From: Linyphia triangularis
Lineage: Eukaryota; Arthropoda; Arachnida; Araneae; Linyphiidae
DNA: 64,000 nt
NCBI GenBank assembly: GCA_963978545.1
Contig: OZ021733.1
Span: 33,027,424 to 33,091,423, forward strand
Reading direction: 5' to 3'
The position numbers and the translations under genes were made by a program. This document shows positions 1 through 14,438 of the stretch, piece by piece. The notes under the pieces were generated by a model that was given only the letters and a program-made list of their open reading frames with translations, ran no database searches and was not told the DNA's origin. Numbering within the stretch: position 1 is the first letter of the stretch; each line of letters begins with the position of its first letter.

Positions 1-1449
<1,449 letters not shown>

Positions 1450-1488
1450 GTTTATAGAGTATTATAGTAGTATATATATATAAAGTTG

Positions 1489-2229
<741 letters not shown>

Positions 2230-2457
2230 CAAACATTTTAAAATTTTGACATAGAATCAAACAGTCAAAAAGTTTCAAACCTTTGAATTCCCAATAAAAG
2301 TGTCATGGCTGTTTAAATTTGAAATATGGGTGTACAAAAATAACTTAGTGTAGCTAAGATCCTACATGCTAGTGGACATATTTCTCTGTTACTAAGTTTC
2401 TGAAAACTCTTGTGGCTCTTACAGAAACCACAAACAATGATAGAAAGCGTCCTGAAA

Positions 2458-2844
2458 TCCTGGAATGAAATAAATACTAACTCAAATACAGCAAGCATCA
2501 CAAAGAGATTTTTCCCAAACATTAATATAAGACTATCTTTCCGTCACTTTTTTACTAATTTTAAAATTACGTAACTTCTTACAGGTCACGGTAACTTTAA
2601 AAAATACCTCAACAGATTCAATTTAAATTCGAATACAATTTGCAACTGCAATGTCGGAGGTGATGAGGACGTCGAGTACATTCTATTTCTATGTTCAAAA
2701 TTTGCCTCAAAGAGGATTGTCCTTAAATTAGCCTTGAAAAAATTAAACATTAACTGGCCTCCAGCTATTAACACATCTATTTCTAGTAAAAGTTAATTTG
2801 CTCATTTTATTAAATATATTGAAGATACCTATAAACGTACTTAA
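2458..2844 (+). pseudogene. LINE ORF2 C-terminal fragment, degraded
   Basis: Conceptual translation of the plus strand gives the conserved tail that follows the RNase H domain in many arthropod non-LTR retrotransposons. It includes a Trp near the start, an RFFPNIN-like motif, then L-TGHGNFKKYLNRF, a CNCNVGGDEDVEYILFLC zinc-like motif, and a final WPPA. The reading frame has a stop at about 2572 just before LLTGHG, where Gln is usual, and another at 2794-2796. It ends at 2842-2844. The following 200 bp end in an A-rich run near 3028-3038 and look like the element's 3' UTR. This is a dead, 5'-truncated copy, different from the intact LINE at 49-60 kb. Confidence 0.75.
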
Positions 2845-3038
2845 TTTTCCAATAATAAATGATTCTTATAAAGTAGAATAATTGAAGACACATTTTAGTT
2901 TTTGTCTGTACATTGTATTGTCGCACGTGCGTTGTTTTTATATTTTTTGTAACTGATGTATTCTACTTACTTCTGTAAGCCCTGTGTTATACCTAGAGGT
3001 ACACTGGGATTTTCTACGTTGTTCATTAAAAAAAAATA
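2845..3038 (+). mobile_element. Probable 3' UTR and A-rich tail of LINE fragment
   Basis: Non-coding sequence directly downstream of the LINE C-terminal frame, ending in a run of A at 3028-3038. Assigned by position and the A-rich end only. Confidence 0.45.
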
Positions 3039-3283
3039 ACGTGAAACAAATCATCACATATCATTGAAGACCATTACAGGACCTAGCAAATGCAAAAGTG
3101 CATTACATTTCTTCAATTCAATAACTACACTACGAAAAGGCAAACTCACCAAATCAAAATAACAATGACCTCATTAAAAGCCACTACAACCCAGATAATT
3201 TCATCTACAAGAAAGATTAATCAACAAATCGCTCAGGGCGTGGCCTTCTTTTCAATGTAATAGAGCCATTTGTTTGTAATAAA

Positions 3284-4100
<817 letters not shown>

Positions 4101-5651
4101 TGAAACTTGCGCTGAAACAGAGAAATTTCCATATTTCTAACACTTGATGCAATATCCTTAGATACTTCATTTTGGGCCCTACCTAAACACCATATGAAAC
4201 AAATCAAACCATAAAGTATTTAACATAGAAGATTTTAGTTCAACATTATTCTCTTCGGTTTAAAATAGGACTTAAAGATATATGAACCCGAAGAAAATAT
4301 TTTAATTTTCAAACATTTTCTAAAAACTTCAAGTTAAGATTTTTAAAAACTGACGTCATTGCAAAAGCGTACTATGAATTCTCTATCTATCCCAATGAAA
4401 TACGCCACTGATGAGAAAATAGCTTCAAAACAGAAAAATCAATACTCAAGTCAATGCGAATTCATTAGAGTAACCCACACAACGAAATGTAACTATCAAC
4501 CCCAAAAGATAGGGAAATATGTTACAGTTTGTCGATCAATAACCTGCCCTGGCGCTTGAGTTGTTACAACTTGCCGAAACAAATTGTTACTGTTTGTCAG
4601 ATGAATCTAAATCCTTTTCCTAGCAAAGATAACTTGTATTTTCTAATTAGTTCCTAAGTGTTTTTGATAAATGATTCATTTAGTGATATTTAAATGTTTT
4701 AAAACATTTTATAGATATCAATACACAACAAAGGATTTTAAGTGATGTTTTGAAACATAAATGAGGAATGATTTTCAAACGAATAATGGTTGTTCATTTT
4801 ACGAAAAAATTATTTAAAGTATCTACGAGTTTGATTTTGAGTGATTTATTATCTTTATTTAAATCGCCCAATTATTGGAAATCGTAAATATTTTATGTTT
4901 AAGATAAATAGGTATATGGAGTGAGTTACCTGTAAATTATACAAGGGGATCCAAAAGTAACTCGGAATTTGAAAAACTGATAATTCAAGAATATTTTAGA
5001 ACAGAATGATGCGGTTTTCTCTAAGAAATTCTCAGAAAAAATAAGTTTTTCCCCCACAAACAAAAAAAACTTAATTTCTTCATCAACTGATGAAATTGAG
5101 TCCGCGTGCATCTTCTCGTTGTTGTTTAAGTAGGATATGGATTACTAATCATTAGGAATTTGATGTAGCGGTTAATTTGTTGGTAAAAAATAACTATTTT
5201 CGCTTCTGACGGAGAAAAACTCGAACTTTTTCTGAACATTTCTTAAAAACTCCTCCTCAATTTTTCATGAGGTTTTTTTTTTTTTTTTTTTTCAAATATA
5301 TTTTATAATCACCATGTATTTAGTAATGAATTAGAAATAGAATGTTGTAAACCCTTTTTAGTGAAAACATATCAACTATAGTTCTGAAGTAACTAAACTA
5401 TTTTTCGGGGTGATTCGTAGTGATTTGAGAATGAGAATATGCTCATAAATGTTTAAGCTAAGTTAATGACTATTTTTTATTTAGAACTTTATTTTTTACA
5501 AACAGAACGAAAAGATTTCGATTCATTTAAAATTTTGAAGATTTTCGGTTGATCTTCAGCCTTTTTATGACTCAAAGAACTAATGAATTATATTTCTAAG
5601 TCTGGCAAAATATTGTTTTAAAACTTCAGAAACTTGTACTAGATATGACAA
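4101..5651. other. AT-rich stretch without recognised gene
   Basis: Nothing convincing was recognised. A short segment at about 4940-4975 (ACAAGGGGATCCAAAAGTAA) resembles mariner-type terminal repeats, but no partner end was found. A poly(T) tract lies at about 5273-5293. Confidence 0.35.
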
Positions 5652-5852
5652 CACTGCTAAAAATTGTGTTCCACCTTGCACCAAAAATTGGTTCCCATTT
5701 ATCTGCAACCAATATTTGGTGCTTAGTTTCACGATTTAATGGTGCTTACGGTCCGAGGTAGCATCATTAAATCATAAAACTGTATAGCAAATGTCGGTTG
5801 CAGCTAAATGGGAACTAATTTTTTGCAAGGTAGGTCTAAATTTTTAACAGTG
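5652..5852. mobile_element. MITE-like inverted-repeat element, copy 1
   Basis: About 200 bp that folds on itself. The left end begins CACTGCTAAAAATT and the right end finishes AATTTTTAACAGTG. Inner arms share the TTGCACCAAAAATTGGTTCCC motif in both orientations. A second copy lies at 12442-12644. It has no coding capacity. The superfamily is unassigned because the flanking duplication is not clear at this copy. Confidence 0.75.
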
Positions 5853-6840
5853 AGCAATAGTAGAAGTTAAAACGAAATTTAAAGGGGTAACAAACTATAT
5901 TTTTCTACTAGTATACTTTAAAACTCAGCTCCATTTTCATCTCCATTTTATTTTCCATTGCAGTGATACGGCATGTTATTTCCCATTTTTAAATTGTATT
6001 TATTATTTTTAAATTTTGATTGTCATTAATTAGAATTAACATTGTAATGCATTGTTGTATTCATGTCAGATCAAAATTTCGGTTTTAATTCAAATTAGCT
6101 TTGAAGGAATATTACGGCAGTAATTATGTTTGGCAAAATATTGCATTTGGTCTTTGGAATATAAAAATTTAGAGGCCATACCTATAATATGTCAAAGTTT
6201 CAGAAGAATAGAAAACACTTCTCACTTTTTCTTTCAAGTCTTTTTAATGAGAAACGCGTTAAATGGCACACCACTACTTGTTCCTAAGACCACTTATTTG
6301 TCACTTCCGGTCAAAATGTCAATGCCAATTTTGTTTCATGTTCCACTGAATTAAAATGATTAATTTCCACATAACACGGATGCTTACGAAACGCTTTTGT
6401 AAGTGGACAGTAATAAAGAAATAAAATATCAGATTTCACACCATTTCTACGCTAGAAGTCAATGTAAAAAAATATTTGTGTATAGTAAACCTTAAGATCT
6501 CCAGTCTTGTTTTAAGGTACCAAATACTAGTGATGATCAAAAGTTGAGCAACTATAAAACTGCTACGAACAAAAGAATTTGAGCTGCTCGAGTTTTCAGA
6601 GTCAAAGGGAACTTTACCATCGAAAAAGTCTCAATCGAAATGTAAAAAGAAACTTAACTGGATATATATAAATTCCAAAACATTCAAAGAAACAAGACGC
6701 ATGTCATATGACTTCGTATTCAAAAGTAAGTCCCTTTGAATCCCATTTGGTTTCTGTTCCAAAACTATCTACTTCACTTCTACTTGTTTTTTTTTTTAAA
6801 GTATTTCAAAACACTTTTATCACTTATGGCCTTTCTGAAG
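5853..6840. other. AT-rich stretch without recognised gene
   Basis: Short open frames only, and none shows a recognisable domain. Confidence 0.35.
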
Positions 6841-8260
6841 TTACCCTACGAAAACTTTATTCGCTAAGAAAAGAAACGGAATGCATTCAATTTCGTCCGC
6901 TTTCGATCGCGCGATGAAACTCTTTTCCGAGACTAGATCGTCGGAAAAGATCTCATTATTAATAATTGAATTCGAACGCCTACAGCAGCAAGCCTTGGAG
7001 GGGCTCGAAACAGAAGTTATGCGAACCGAGAAATAAATGCCCTTTTTCATTCCAGTAAAGGGGGAGGGACAGAAAGCAGACGACTTTTTGCCCCCCTCCC
7101 CTATCCCATGCAAAAGGGAAACACCCCTTTCGAACGCATCCAGAAATCTCGACAAAGAAAAACGGCGAAAGTCGTAGGAAAATCGAGAGAAACACGCAAG
7201 AAAAGTTTCGGAATTATAACTAGTTTCTTTGCCCGCTTCCCTTATAAACTATTATTTCTTTCTTTTCGTCCCGGAATCGAAATTAAGGAGAGAAAGGAGA
7301 GGTTTTTCGCCCCGCCGACCTTGCATACTTCGACCCATTACGCAAAGTATCTCCGGTATTTTTCATTTGAGGCCGTCTGCACGCTTTCCCCCCACACACT
7401 TGTATCCCCCCTCTAGACCTTCCATGCAAATTGTCCCCCCCCCCCCCTCACACACACCTAAGCGTCGCTTGGGCAATATATTAAAAAACTTAGGGGCGTG
7501 CCCGGTTTTTGGATATGGGGACAATAAGTAGGTTTTTATTGTGGAAGAAGGCCACAAAAAAGGGTAAAAATGCGGATTTATGGATTAAGAGCAGCGGTGG
7601 CGTAATGTATCGGATCCGGAATGCTCCATTTGAGGGCGAAGCGGCGTATTAGTTGGCATTCCGGGGACAATAACCGTTCTCCGGGTTCTCCAATTAAGGA
7701 CTCATCAGTGAGCGCGCTACGGCCGGTATTTAATAAATCCGGGGACGGCGACAGCGTAAATTAGAGCAAGTATCCGATAATTAAGCGCAGGGGCGCACAG
7801 GGCGCCGGCGCCTGATTAGTGCCCCTAATCCCCGCCTGACGAGGTTTTAAGAGACGCGCTTGTGTGTCCAGATTACAAAATCGGGGGGCGCCCCTCGTTA
7901 AAAGAATCGCCCCTCTGAGCTTCCAATTTATTCGCCCTGTTTGGCGCCCAACGGACTTTGGCGTTTTGCGCGAGACGGATTTTCTTCGACTAATGAGATC
8001 GTTATTCAAGTTTTTCTGCCTGCCCGAGTTCTTCCGGACGACAACTGCTCCAGACTTGGCCTTTTCTTGGAGTCTAATTACCGGGACTTAGCATCTCGCA
8101 CGGGCAATTTAAAGGAGATTCTGCTCGCTGCTTTTTGCTCGATGGAGAATAATCGGAACGATGCTGGATGGCGAAGAATAATAAATGACGGAGAGTAATC
8201 CTTTTTCTCGTAGGGGTGGCAGAGAGAGACTTGAATAAACATTCCACAATTACCGGAAGG
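6841..8260. promoter_or_regulatory. GC/CpG-rich island, candidate regulatory region
   Basis: Composition changes sharply here: CpG dinucleotides and C or G runs are common, whereas flanks are strongly AT-rich. Open frames of 60-104 codons occur in several frames on both strands, without consistent frame or domain, as expected of GC-rich non-coding DNA. Between about 7560 and 8190 there are several homeodomain-type cores (TAATTA, CTAATTA, AATTAAG) and GGATTA / TAATCC cores of the Otx/bicoid type. This would fit a CpG-rich promoter or developmental enhancer. An unrecognised 5' exon cannot be excluded. Function is inferred from composition and motifs only. Confidence 0.4.
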
Positions 8261-8771
8261 AAACTTCAGATTACGTCGTTTTCGCTGGCTTTCAAAATAA
8301 TCTTTTTTTATTAATAATTACGTGCTTAAATTTAACGTTGAATATACTTAATTTAATCCTTTAAATCTGCATAATTAACCTCTTAAACCCAAACTTAAGT
8401 GTAATTTAAGGCATTTTTTTTTTATTATTCTTTGTTGAATTAACGCTTCTTCTGGTCTTTTGGATAGATGAAATAACATAAGCTAGAGAAACTACAGGAG
8501 AACAAAAAGACTTTGGAAGGTGTGAAGTGAACTAATGCAATAAAAAACAGGGATTAAGTTGCCTAATTTAGTCTTTATTGAAACGATAATCATAGTTACG
8601 CAGCATTACGCAAGTTTTTTAATTATTTTTTTCAGGTACCCTTTTACCACAAAATTGTTTACTAAAAATTATGAAGCACGTAATTATTTTTGTATTCTAT
8701 ATCTTCTTATTAGACAACGAATTAAAAATTTCCCCTACCTATAAACCCTGTAATACAAACTACAATAGCAT

Positions 8772-9045
8772 TTGCACAAAAAAATATTAATTTCAACAAA
8801 TTCTTCAAAATCTATTAACTCTTGTATCAAATTTCCATACACCACTGTCATTCTAAAATTTCATAAGAATCCTGTAGCATTTCGCTACATCACTTATGGC
8901 TCTAATTCTTATATCAATAAACCGGGAAAAGTCTTCAACCAACTGAATAAACTAAAAGATCTAATTTTTGCCAAAAGTGACAAAAACCAACGTTTTTGCT
9001 GTCAAGGGGAATCGGTCCCCTTACTTTTAGGGACCGTCCACATAT
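8772..9045 (+). pseudogene. Penelope-like reverse transcriptase fragment (N-terminal part)
   Basis: The translation contains KFHKNPVAFRYITYGSNSY followed by a lysine-rich NKPGKVFNQLNKL segment. This matches the conserved entry to the reverse transcriptase domain of Penelope-like elements (usual form LPKxHKxPvgfRfI...). The fragment is cut off where a SINE lies (9066-9244). The later RT motifs reappear, in the same orientation, at about 10975-11455, so the two pieces are probably one broken element. Family placement rests on motif resemblance only. Confidence 0.55.
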
Positions 9046-9050
9046 TTATT

Positions 9051-9259
9051 TACCAACCTTATTGAGCCGACCAAATGGTATAGTGGTTAGCGTGCTAGCT
9101 TCTAGACCGCGAGGTTGCGGGTTCGAGTCCCGTGTTAGGCATGGGTGTTTGTAAATGTATGTTGGCTTGTCTAATGAAGAATGTTTCGGCGCATTATAGC
9201 CCTCGTGTTGCTGACGACGCCAGATAATCTGAATTCAATCAACCTACCAACCTTATTGA
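9051..9259 (+). mobile_element. tRNA-derived SINE, copy 1, with 15-bp target-site duplications
   Basis: The body (9066-9244) starts with a tRNA-like head. It has an A box around TGGTATAGTGGTTAG (9076-9090), a B box GGTTCGAGTCC at 9120-9130, and a partly pairing acceptor stem (GCCGACC with GTTAGGC). A tRNA-unrelated body follows and ends in a CAATCAACC tail. The insertion is flanked by a perfect direct repeat, taccaaccttattga, at 9051-9065 and 9245-9259. The copy at 61228-61405 is highly similar. Internal pol III promoter boxes are present. Perfect duplications indicate recent insertion. Confidence 0.92.
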
Positions 9260-9275
9260 ATTAAGCTGCTATGTT

Positions 9276-9584
9276 TTGTTGGAACGCAGTGATATTAAAT
9301 ACTGTTATTTCAGTCACAAATTCAGAAAAGGTTTCAAACAAAACACAGTTATCATTCTTTTCGCTTTCTTTCTTTTTTTATTTTTTTGGCTCTTCCAAAT
9401 ACAAGACTCAAGTGTTGCAATTTATCATGACGAAGATCATCGAAATTATATGGTTATAAAAGTTCCTAAAATAAAAGCATTGTCGGCAAAAGATTCTAAT
9501 TTAAAATTACATTATCCTAAGATTCGGACAAAAAAAACTACCGTTACCTTAGATTTTAAGTGTAATAAAATAATATTTAAATAA
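9276..9584 (+). CDS. Unrecognised open frame, doubtful
   Basis: A 102-codon frame whose N-terminal third contains a hydrophobic stretch encoded by a T-rich run. Its C-terminal half is lysine-rich and not obviously repetitive. No family was recognised and no splice or promoter context supports it. It sits between parts of a broken retroelement, so it is probably fortuitous. Confidence 0.15.
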   Translation: MLERSDIKYCYFSHKFRKGFKQNTVIILFAFFLFLFFWLFQIQDSSVAIYHDEDHRNYMVIKVPKIKALSAKDSNLKLHYPKIRTKKTTVTLDFKCNKIIFK

Positions 9585-9599
9585 CTAAAGAATAAAGTT

Positions 9600-9736
9600 T
9601 TGACTTTCAGTAAAAAAAACAATTGCTATAGTATATATTGAATGGAGCTACACTTAATGAAATTTCATAAATTTAAACTATCCTTACAAACCACTCAAAA
9701 GAAGTATCACAATGTTTCTATAGCTTAGAATGTATG

Positions 9737-9769
<33 letters not shown>

Positions 9770-10960
9770 GGCGCGTAATTTAGTATAAGTGTGAAAAACG
9801 AATATTTATCAGTATTATTTCTCGTTTTTTTTTTTTTTTTTTTTTTTTTTTCATATCTTTAAAAGAAGCCAAAATAATATTTTAAGTAAATATTTGTTTG
9901 GCTGTTTGTTCGTCAGTCAAGTGTCAAGTAAAGACAACAGGGCGACATTTTAATAGGGCTTAAATTGTTTGAGACATAAATAGTGAAATACATTAATTTT
10001 CTTGACCGGATCTCAAATAGGAAATTATTTTAAATAAGTTGTGTTCAATCATGTAAAGACGTTACCATACAACTCTTGCCTTACTACGTTGAGCTAAAAA
10101 CATTGAATTTAAAATACACAGATATTTGGTATCCTTGAACCCATGGTACTTACCCGAGCATGGACCAAAACCATAACTAAATTTCCTTTGCAGAATTAAT
10201 TTTTTAATTTTAACTATACAAATGGTATCGCAGCATTTATTATTAAAGATATTTCTTTTCCACACTTACAATGGCTCTTTACATTAATATAGATTATTGC
10301 ATAATAGTTAATTATGCAACTAGTGGCGAAAGTAATACATTTTCAAACGTGGCAAAATGCTTAGTTTTGCGAGTGCATGCACCATGAGTCAAATAATTTA
10401 CTGAGTTAATTTCGCGAAATTTTACATAAGAAAAAGCACAGCGTTTTTCTTATCAAATGGTATCAGGTTATGAGTTGTTTTCTCAGGTTATGAGTTAAAA
10501 TGGCAATTAAACATTATATATTTATTTTAATATATCAATTAATAGCTTATATAAATTAATATCAACGGGATAAATTAATGCAAACGGGTAGAATTCCCGT
10601 CTATTAGACCACTTCCCGCAAATGGGTATGGCGTAACTGGGACACCAAATCACCAGAACCAGTTTTATTTTTTATATGGCCCCTGTCTATTGACAGGAGC
10701 ATTTCTCAACCCTCCCCCCCCCAAGTCCCTTATCAGCACATCAACGTGACATTCAAGACTTAGATGAGCGGCCATACTTGGTCACTAACAATTTTGATAG
10801 AACACAGTATTCGGAAAATAGGGAGTGGTTCTGCATTTCAATCTATCCCTCTCCCTCCAAGAAGAGGTCGTAAATTTTAAAAAGTATTGGCTAAAATCGC
10901 GATTTTCTTTTTAGGGTTTTTGTCACTCGTTGGATTTTGTAGTGCAACTCATTTTTCAAG
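9600..10960. other. AT-rich sequence splitting the Penelope-like RT
   Basis: Contains two poly(T) tracts (about 9738-9766 and 9825-9852) and no recognised gene. It lies between two fragments of the same reverse transcriptase, so all or part of it was probably inserted later. Clear terminal repeats were not found. Confidence 0.4.
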
Positions 10961-10974
10961 AAGGTTACAGGTAA

Positions 10975-11455
10975 ATCATCAACAACAATAAACCTGTTTC
11001 AGACTTCATTTCAGGTAACAATAGTACTACCACTGATACTTTTGACTTTAAAGATCTTTTCACCAGTATACCTCTAAGATTTGAAACACTGTCTCAATAC
11101 CTACTACAATGACTGTAATAGCATTCTAAACGTTGATATTGAATTTTGGAATAAACTAATTAATTTCTGCATCTTCAATAATTATATCTACAATGGTGAA
11201 CATTTGTTTCTCCAGATCACAGCTATTCCACAAGGGAGCATATACTCTAGTATTTTACCAAATATCTTTCTACACTTGTTTGAAAAAAACTACACTTTTC
11301 AAAACATATCTGCTTTCCGTTATATAGACGACCTTGTTTTCATTAGCGTTGACTATACCAACTTTTGGTCACAAATATATCATAAAGAAATTGTTCCCAA
11401 AAAGACTAATACTTCCTCCACTTCCGCTCAGTTCATTGACCTGGAAATTAATTAA
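10975..11455 (+). pseudogene. Penelope-like reverse transcriptase fragment (palm region), frameshifted
   Basis: The first part reads NNNKPVSDFISG and TFDFKDLFTSIPL, the classic first RT palm motif with its catalytic Asp. After a frameshift at about 11080 the frame continues with LKHCLNTYYND, IPQGSIYSSILPN (motif B), FRYIDDLVFI (motif C with the catalytic DD) and FIDLEI, ending at 11455. Motif order and the YIDD box fit Penelope-like or related retroelements. The frameshift, and loss of the sequence between this and the fragment at 8772, make it non-functional. Confidence 0.65.
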
Positions 11456-11546
11456 TCTAAAACAATTTCCATAACCAATTTTGATAAATGAAATGATTTC
11501 CCTTTTAATGTATAGTTAAACTAATTACTTGGTCTTCTAACCTCGA

Positions 11547-11640
11547 TAGATAGATAGATGGATGGATGGATGGATGGATGGATGGATGGATGGATAGATA
11601 GATAGAAAGACAGACAGGCAGGCAGACAGATAAATAGATA
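11547..11640. repeat. (GATA)n/(GATG)n/(GACA)n compound microsatellite
   Basis: Runs of GATA, then GATG, then GATA, drifting into GACA and GGCA units. Confidence 0.95.
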
Positions 11641-12441
11641 TACCATGCCATCAAAAACAATCAGCTGATCAGAACATTGTTAAACATAATTACTTATTGC
11701 ATAGCTTTTCATAAAGATAATTCAGCTGTGAAAGGGTTAATGAACAAAAAAATCTGAATCAAAAATTTTAATGAAGTTAAGCTTCACCACATAATTTCAA
11801 AATTAGTTAGAAATCTTAAAGGAAACATATCGGGTAGAAGAATCGGGTTAATATCAATATTTCCTTCAAAATCCATTTTGTAATAACAGAAATAACATTT
11901 TAACAATGAATTATAGAATGTATGAGGCAATAGATGTAGAGAGACATAGTTTTCTAATTTTGTTTAATTTTCAGTAAAATAAAATTAAAGAACAACCATT
12001 TTTTCTGAAATAAAATGTATGAAAATATGTAATAATATAATAATGTAATATGTATAAATATGTTAAGGATGTTTTTTTTTTTAAGAAACCAACTATGAAT
12101 GAATCTGAAACATGCATCGAAAGTAAAACACAGCCAAGTCGCTCTTAACTATATATTTAGAGAAAAAACTACTTTGTTTGAGACGGGGGGGGGGGGTTAC
12201 AAACGGTTTGTAATTTATAAACCGTAGAACTTTTTCAATACCCACTTCAGAATTTTCCTCCTCCACTCTATCAGTATTGTGTAGACTAGGAAAGAACTTC
12301 AAAACATAGACTTCGAAAAGCACTATTATAACTAACTAATTATTTTCTCAGTAACATTTAACATTTATTTATTTTATTTTAATTTATTTAATTATTATTT
12401 ATTTAATTAATTTATTTTAAAGTAACTTTTTAACTCAACTA
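11641..12441. other. AT-rich stretch without recognised gene
   Basis: Only short open frames. A poly(G) run lies at about 12185-12196. Confidence 0.35.
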
Positions 12442-12644
12442 CACTGTTAAAAAAAAATTTCCACCTTGCACCAAAAATTAGTTCCCATTTAGTTGCAACC
12501 AACATTAGGTGCTTAGTTTCACGATTTAATAATACTTACGGTTCGAGGTAGCACCATTAAATCGTGAAACTAAGCACCAAATATTGGTTGCAACTAAATG
12601 GGAACCAATTTTTGGTGCAAGGTGGAACAAAATTTTTAACATTG
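12442..12644. mobile_element. MITE-like inverted-repeat element, copy 2
   Basis: Near-identical layout to 5652-5852, with ends CACTGTTAAAAA and TTTTTAACATTG and long inner inverted arms carrying the TTGGTGCAAGGTGGAA motif. TA flanks both ends here, compatible with a TA target site, but this is not decisive. Confidence 0.78.
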
Positions 12645-14145
12645 TAGTTATTTGTTTTCAGGAAAAAAAAAAAGTTACTTCAAAGATAGAAAAAATTATT
12701 TCCCTGAAATACAGGGGTTAGTTCATTGAAGCAGAAAAGTGATGATGCAGGATTTAATCCTGACGATAATTTGTGAGTGACTGGTTGGAACTACACAGTA
12801 AGCATTGGAAATTATTAAAAAGTTATAAATAATTTGTTTGTTTTTTTATGATAAAATTTTGGCATTTCCGTAATTAGTTGGGCGGCTTTATACAAATTTT
12901 TTATAATCACTTGCAAAAAATATTTTAATACATATATTTATTAATTTTGGCAACTCCAGTCAATATATTTCTTCTGAAAATATGTCATTTCAATGCCAAG
13001 ACTATATATTATTTGAGCACGAGGCGTGCAAGAAAGTACTTTTTCACACTAGTGCGAGAAATTTACTTTTCAGCACTGCTCGCTAAAAAGCGTTATTTTC
13101 GCCACGATTTTTAATTCAAAAAGATTTTTTAAAAAAGTTTAATTTTTTGCACATTGTTATAAAAACTTAATTTACTTTAATTTAAAAAAAAATAATTTAA
13201 TTTAAAAAATACATTTTGGATTTTAAAAATACCCTTTAGATTTTAAAAATACCCTTTGGATTTTAAAAATACCCCTTAAAATTTCGAGGGTGGGTAAAAA
13301 TACACTTTGGAAATATTTAACTGTCAAACACTGGTCGAGATTGACTTTGAGGTTAAGTTCGATGGTATTTCCACCACATTGCGATTTGTTTAAGAAAAGA
13401 CATCGGGGTTTAACTATCACAAAAAAAAAACAAAAAAAAAAAACGGAGTGATTGGTGCATGCGAAAATTAATCTTGACAGTTTTTCACTTAGGTAAATTT
13501 AAAATGATTTTAAACTATTAATAAAGTCAAACTTTAGAGAAACTATTCCAGACAACATTAAAATAAAAAAAATTAAATGTGCAGTTAAATTCGAATTTCA
13601 GTCACTAAATTTAACATGAAATTATATTTACTAGTCTTCTTTTAATTCTTTTCTTACAAATATTAATTTTTGACTGTTTAATTCTCAATACAATTTTTAT
13701 AAAATTTAGAATATTATTTCCCTCATTTAAATAACGCGTGCCATTCAACCTCGAACTCTTAATATCAATCTCAGGGTCGGTCAAGATTATCACTAATTGT
13801 TTCTCAAAGAATTCTAAAAAAAAATTATCGTTGTTATCTCAAAATTTCAGGCTAGTTTGAAGATAAAAATATTAACTATAAAGCCATAAAAATAGAAAAG
13901 TGCCATGTTATTAAACAACTTCAAATATGAATTTCAACTAAGTAAAATTTATTTCATCCAAAGTAACAATCAAAATAATGCATCAGCAAATAAAAGATAC
14001 CTATAAATTAACTAGTTTTAAGTAATTTGAAATTAGTTGCAGTTTTGGAATAACTTTATTTTAACTAATTACATTTTGAATTATGAAAGAACTAATTAAT
14101 TACGTTTGAAATAAAATCACTTGAAACTGAACCAGTTATTTACTA
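12645..14145. other. AT-rich stretch; short tandem repeat near 13206-13280
   Basis: About four copies of a 22-bp unit (TTTTAAAAATACCCTTTGGA) lie at 13206-13280. No coding region was recognised. Confidence 0.5.
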
Positions 14146-14438
14146 CAACAAACTGGCGCGTAGCCATCAGGGGGAGGGGTATGGGGATCGAAATAAATCC
14201 TCGCTCGAAATTTTTCTAATTGCTATTAGAACACAAAAATCAAAGGATTTTTTTTTTTTAATGGTAAATTTAGTTTAATTGTTTTTAAATTTCAAAGCAT
14301 AAGTACAAAAAAATCTGTTACCTGGTTTACTAGGTACTTGGCATTAATGACAAAATAAATTGTTGTGATTTGTTGACTTATAATTAATTTCATATCCCCT
14401 CCCCAGAAAAAAATATCTGGCGACGCCTTTCAACAAAG
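14146..14438. mobile_element. hAT-type non-autonomous element
   Basis: Element 14154-14430 has imperfect terminal inverted repeats, TGGCGCGTAGCCATCAGGGG at the left and CTGGCGACGCCTTT at the right. It is flanked by near-identical 8-bp direct repeats, caacaaac (14146-14153) and caacaaag (14431-14438). Eight-base duplications are the hallmark of hAT elements. No transposase frame is present. Confidence 0.55.

Noticed and set aside
4936..4975. Mariner terminal repeat
   Set aside because: The string resembles mariner ends, but no inverted partner or transposase was found nearby.
6841..8198. Several 60-104 codon frames in the GC-rich island
   Set aside because: They overlap on both strands in different frames, have biased composition, and show no domain or clear splice structure.
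9066..9139. tRNA gene
   Set aside because: A and B boxes and a partial cloverleaf exist, but the sequence continues into a conserved non-tRNA body and tail with target-site duplications, and recurs at 61228. It is a SINE head.
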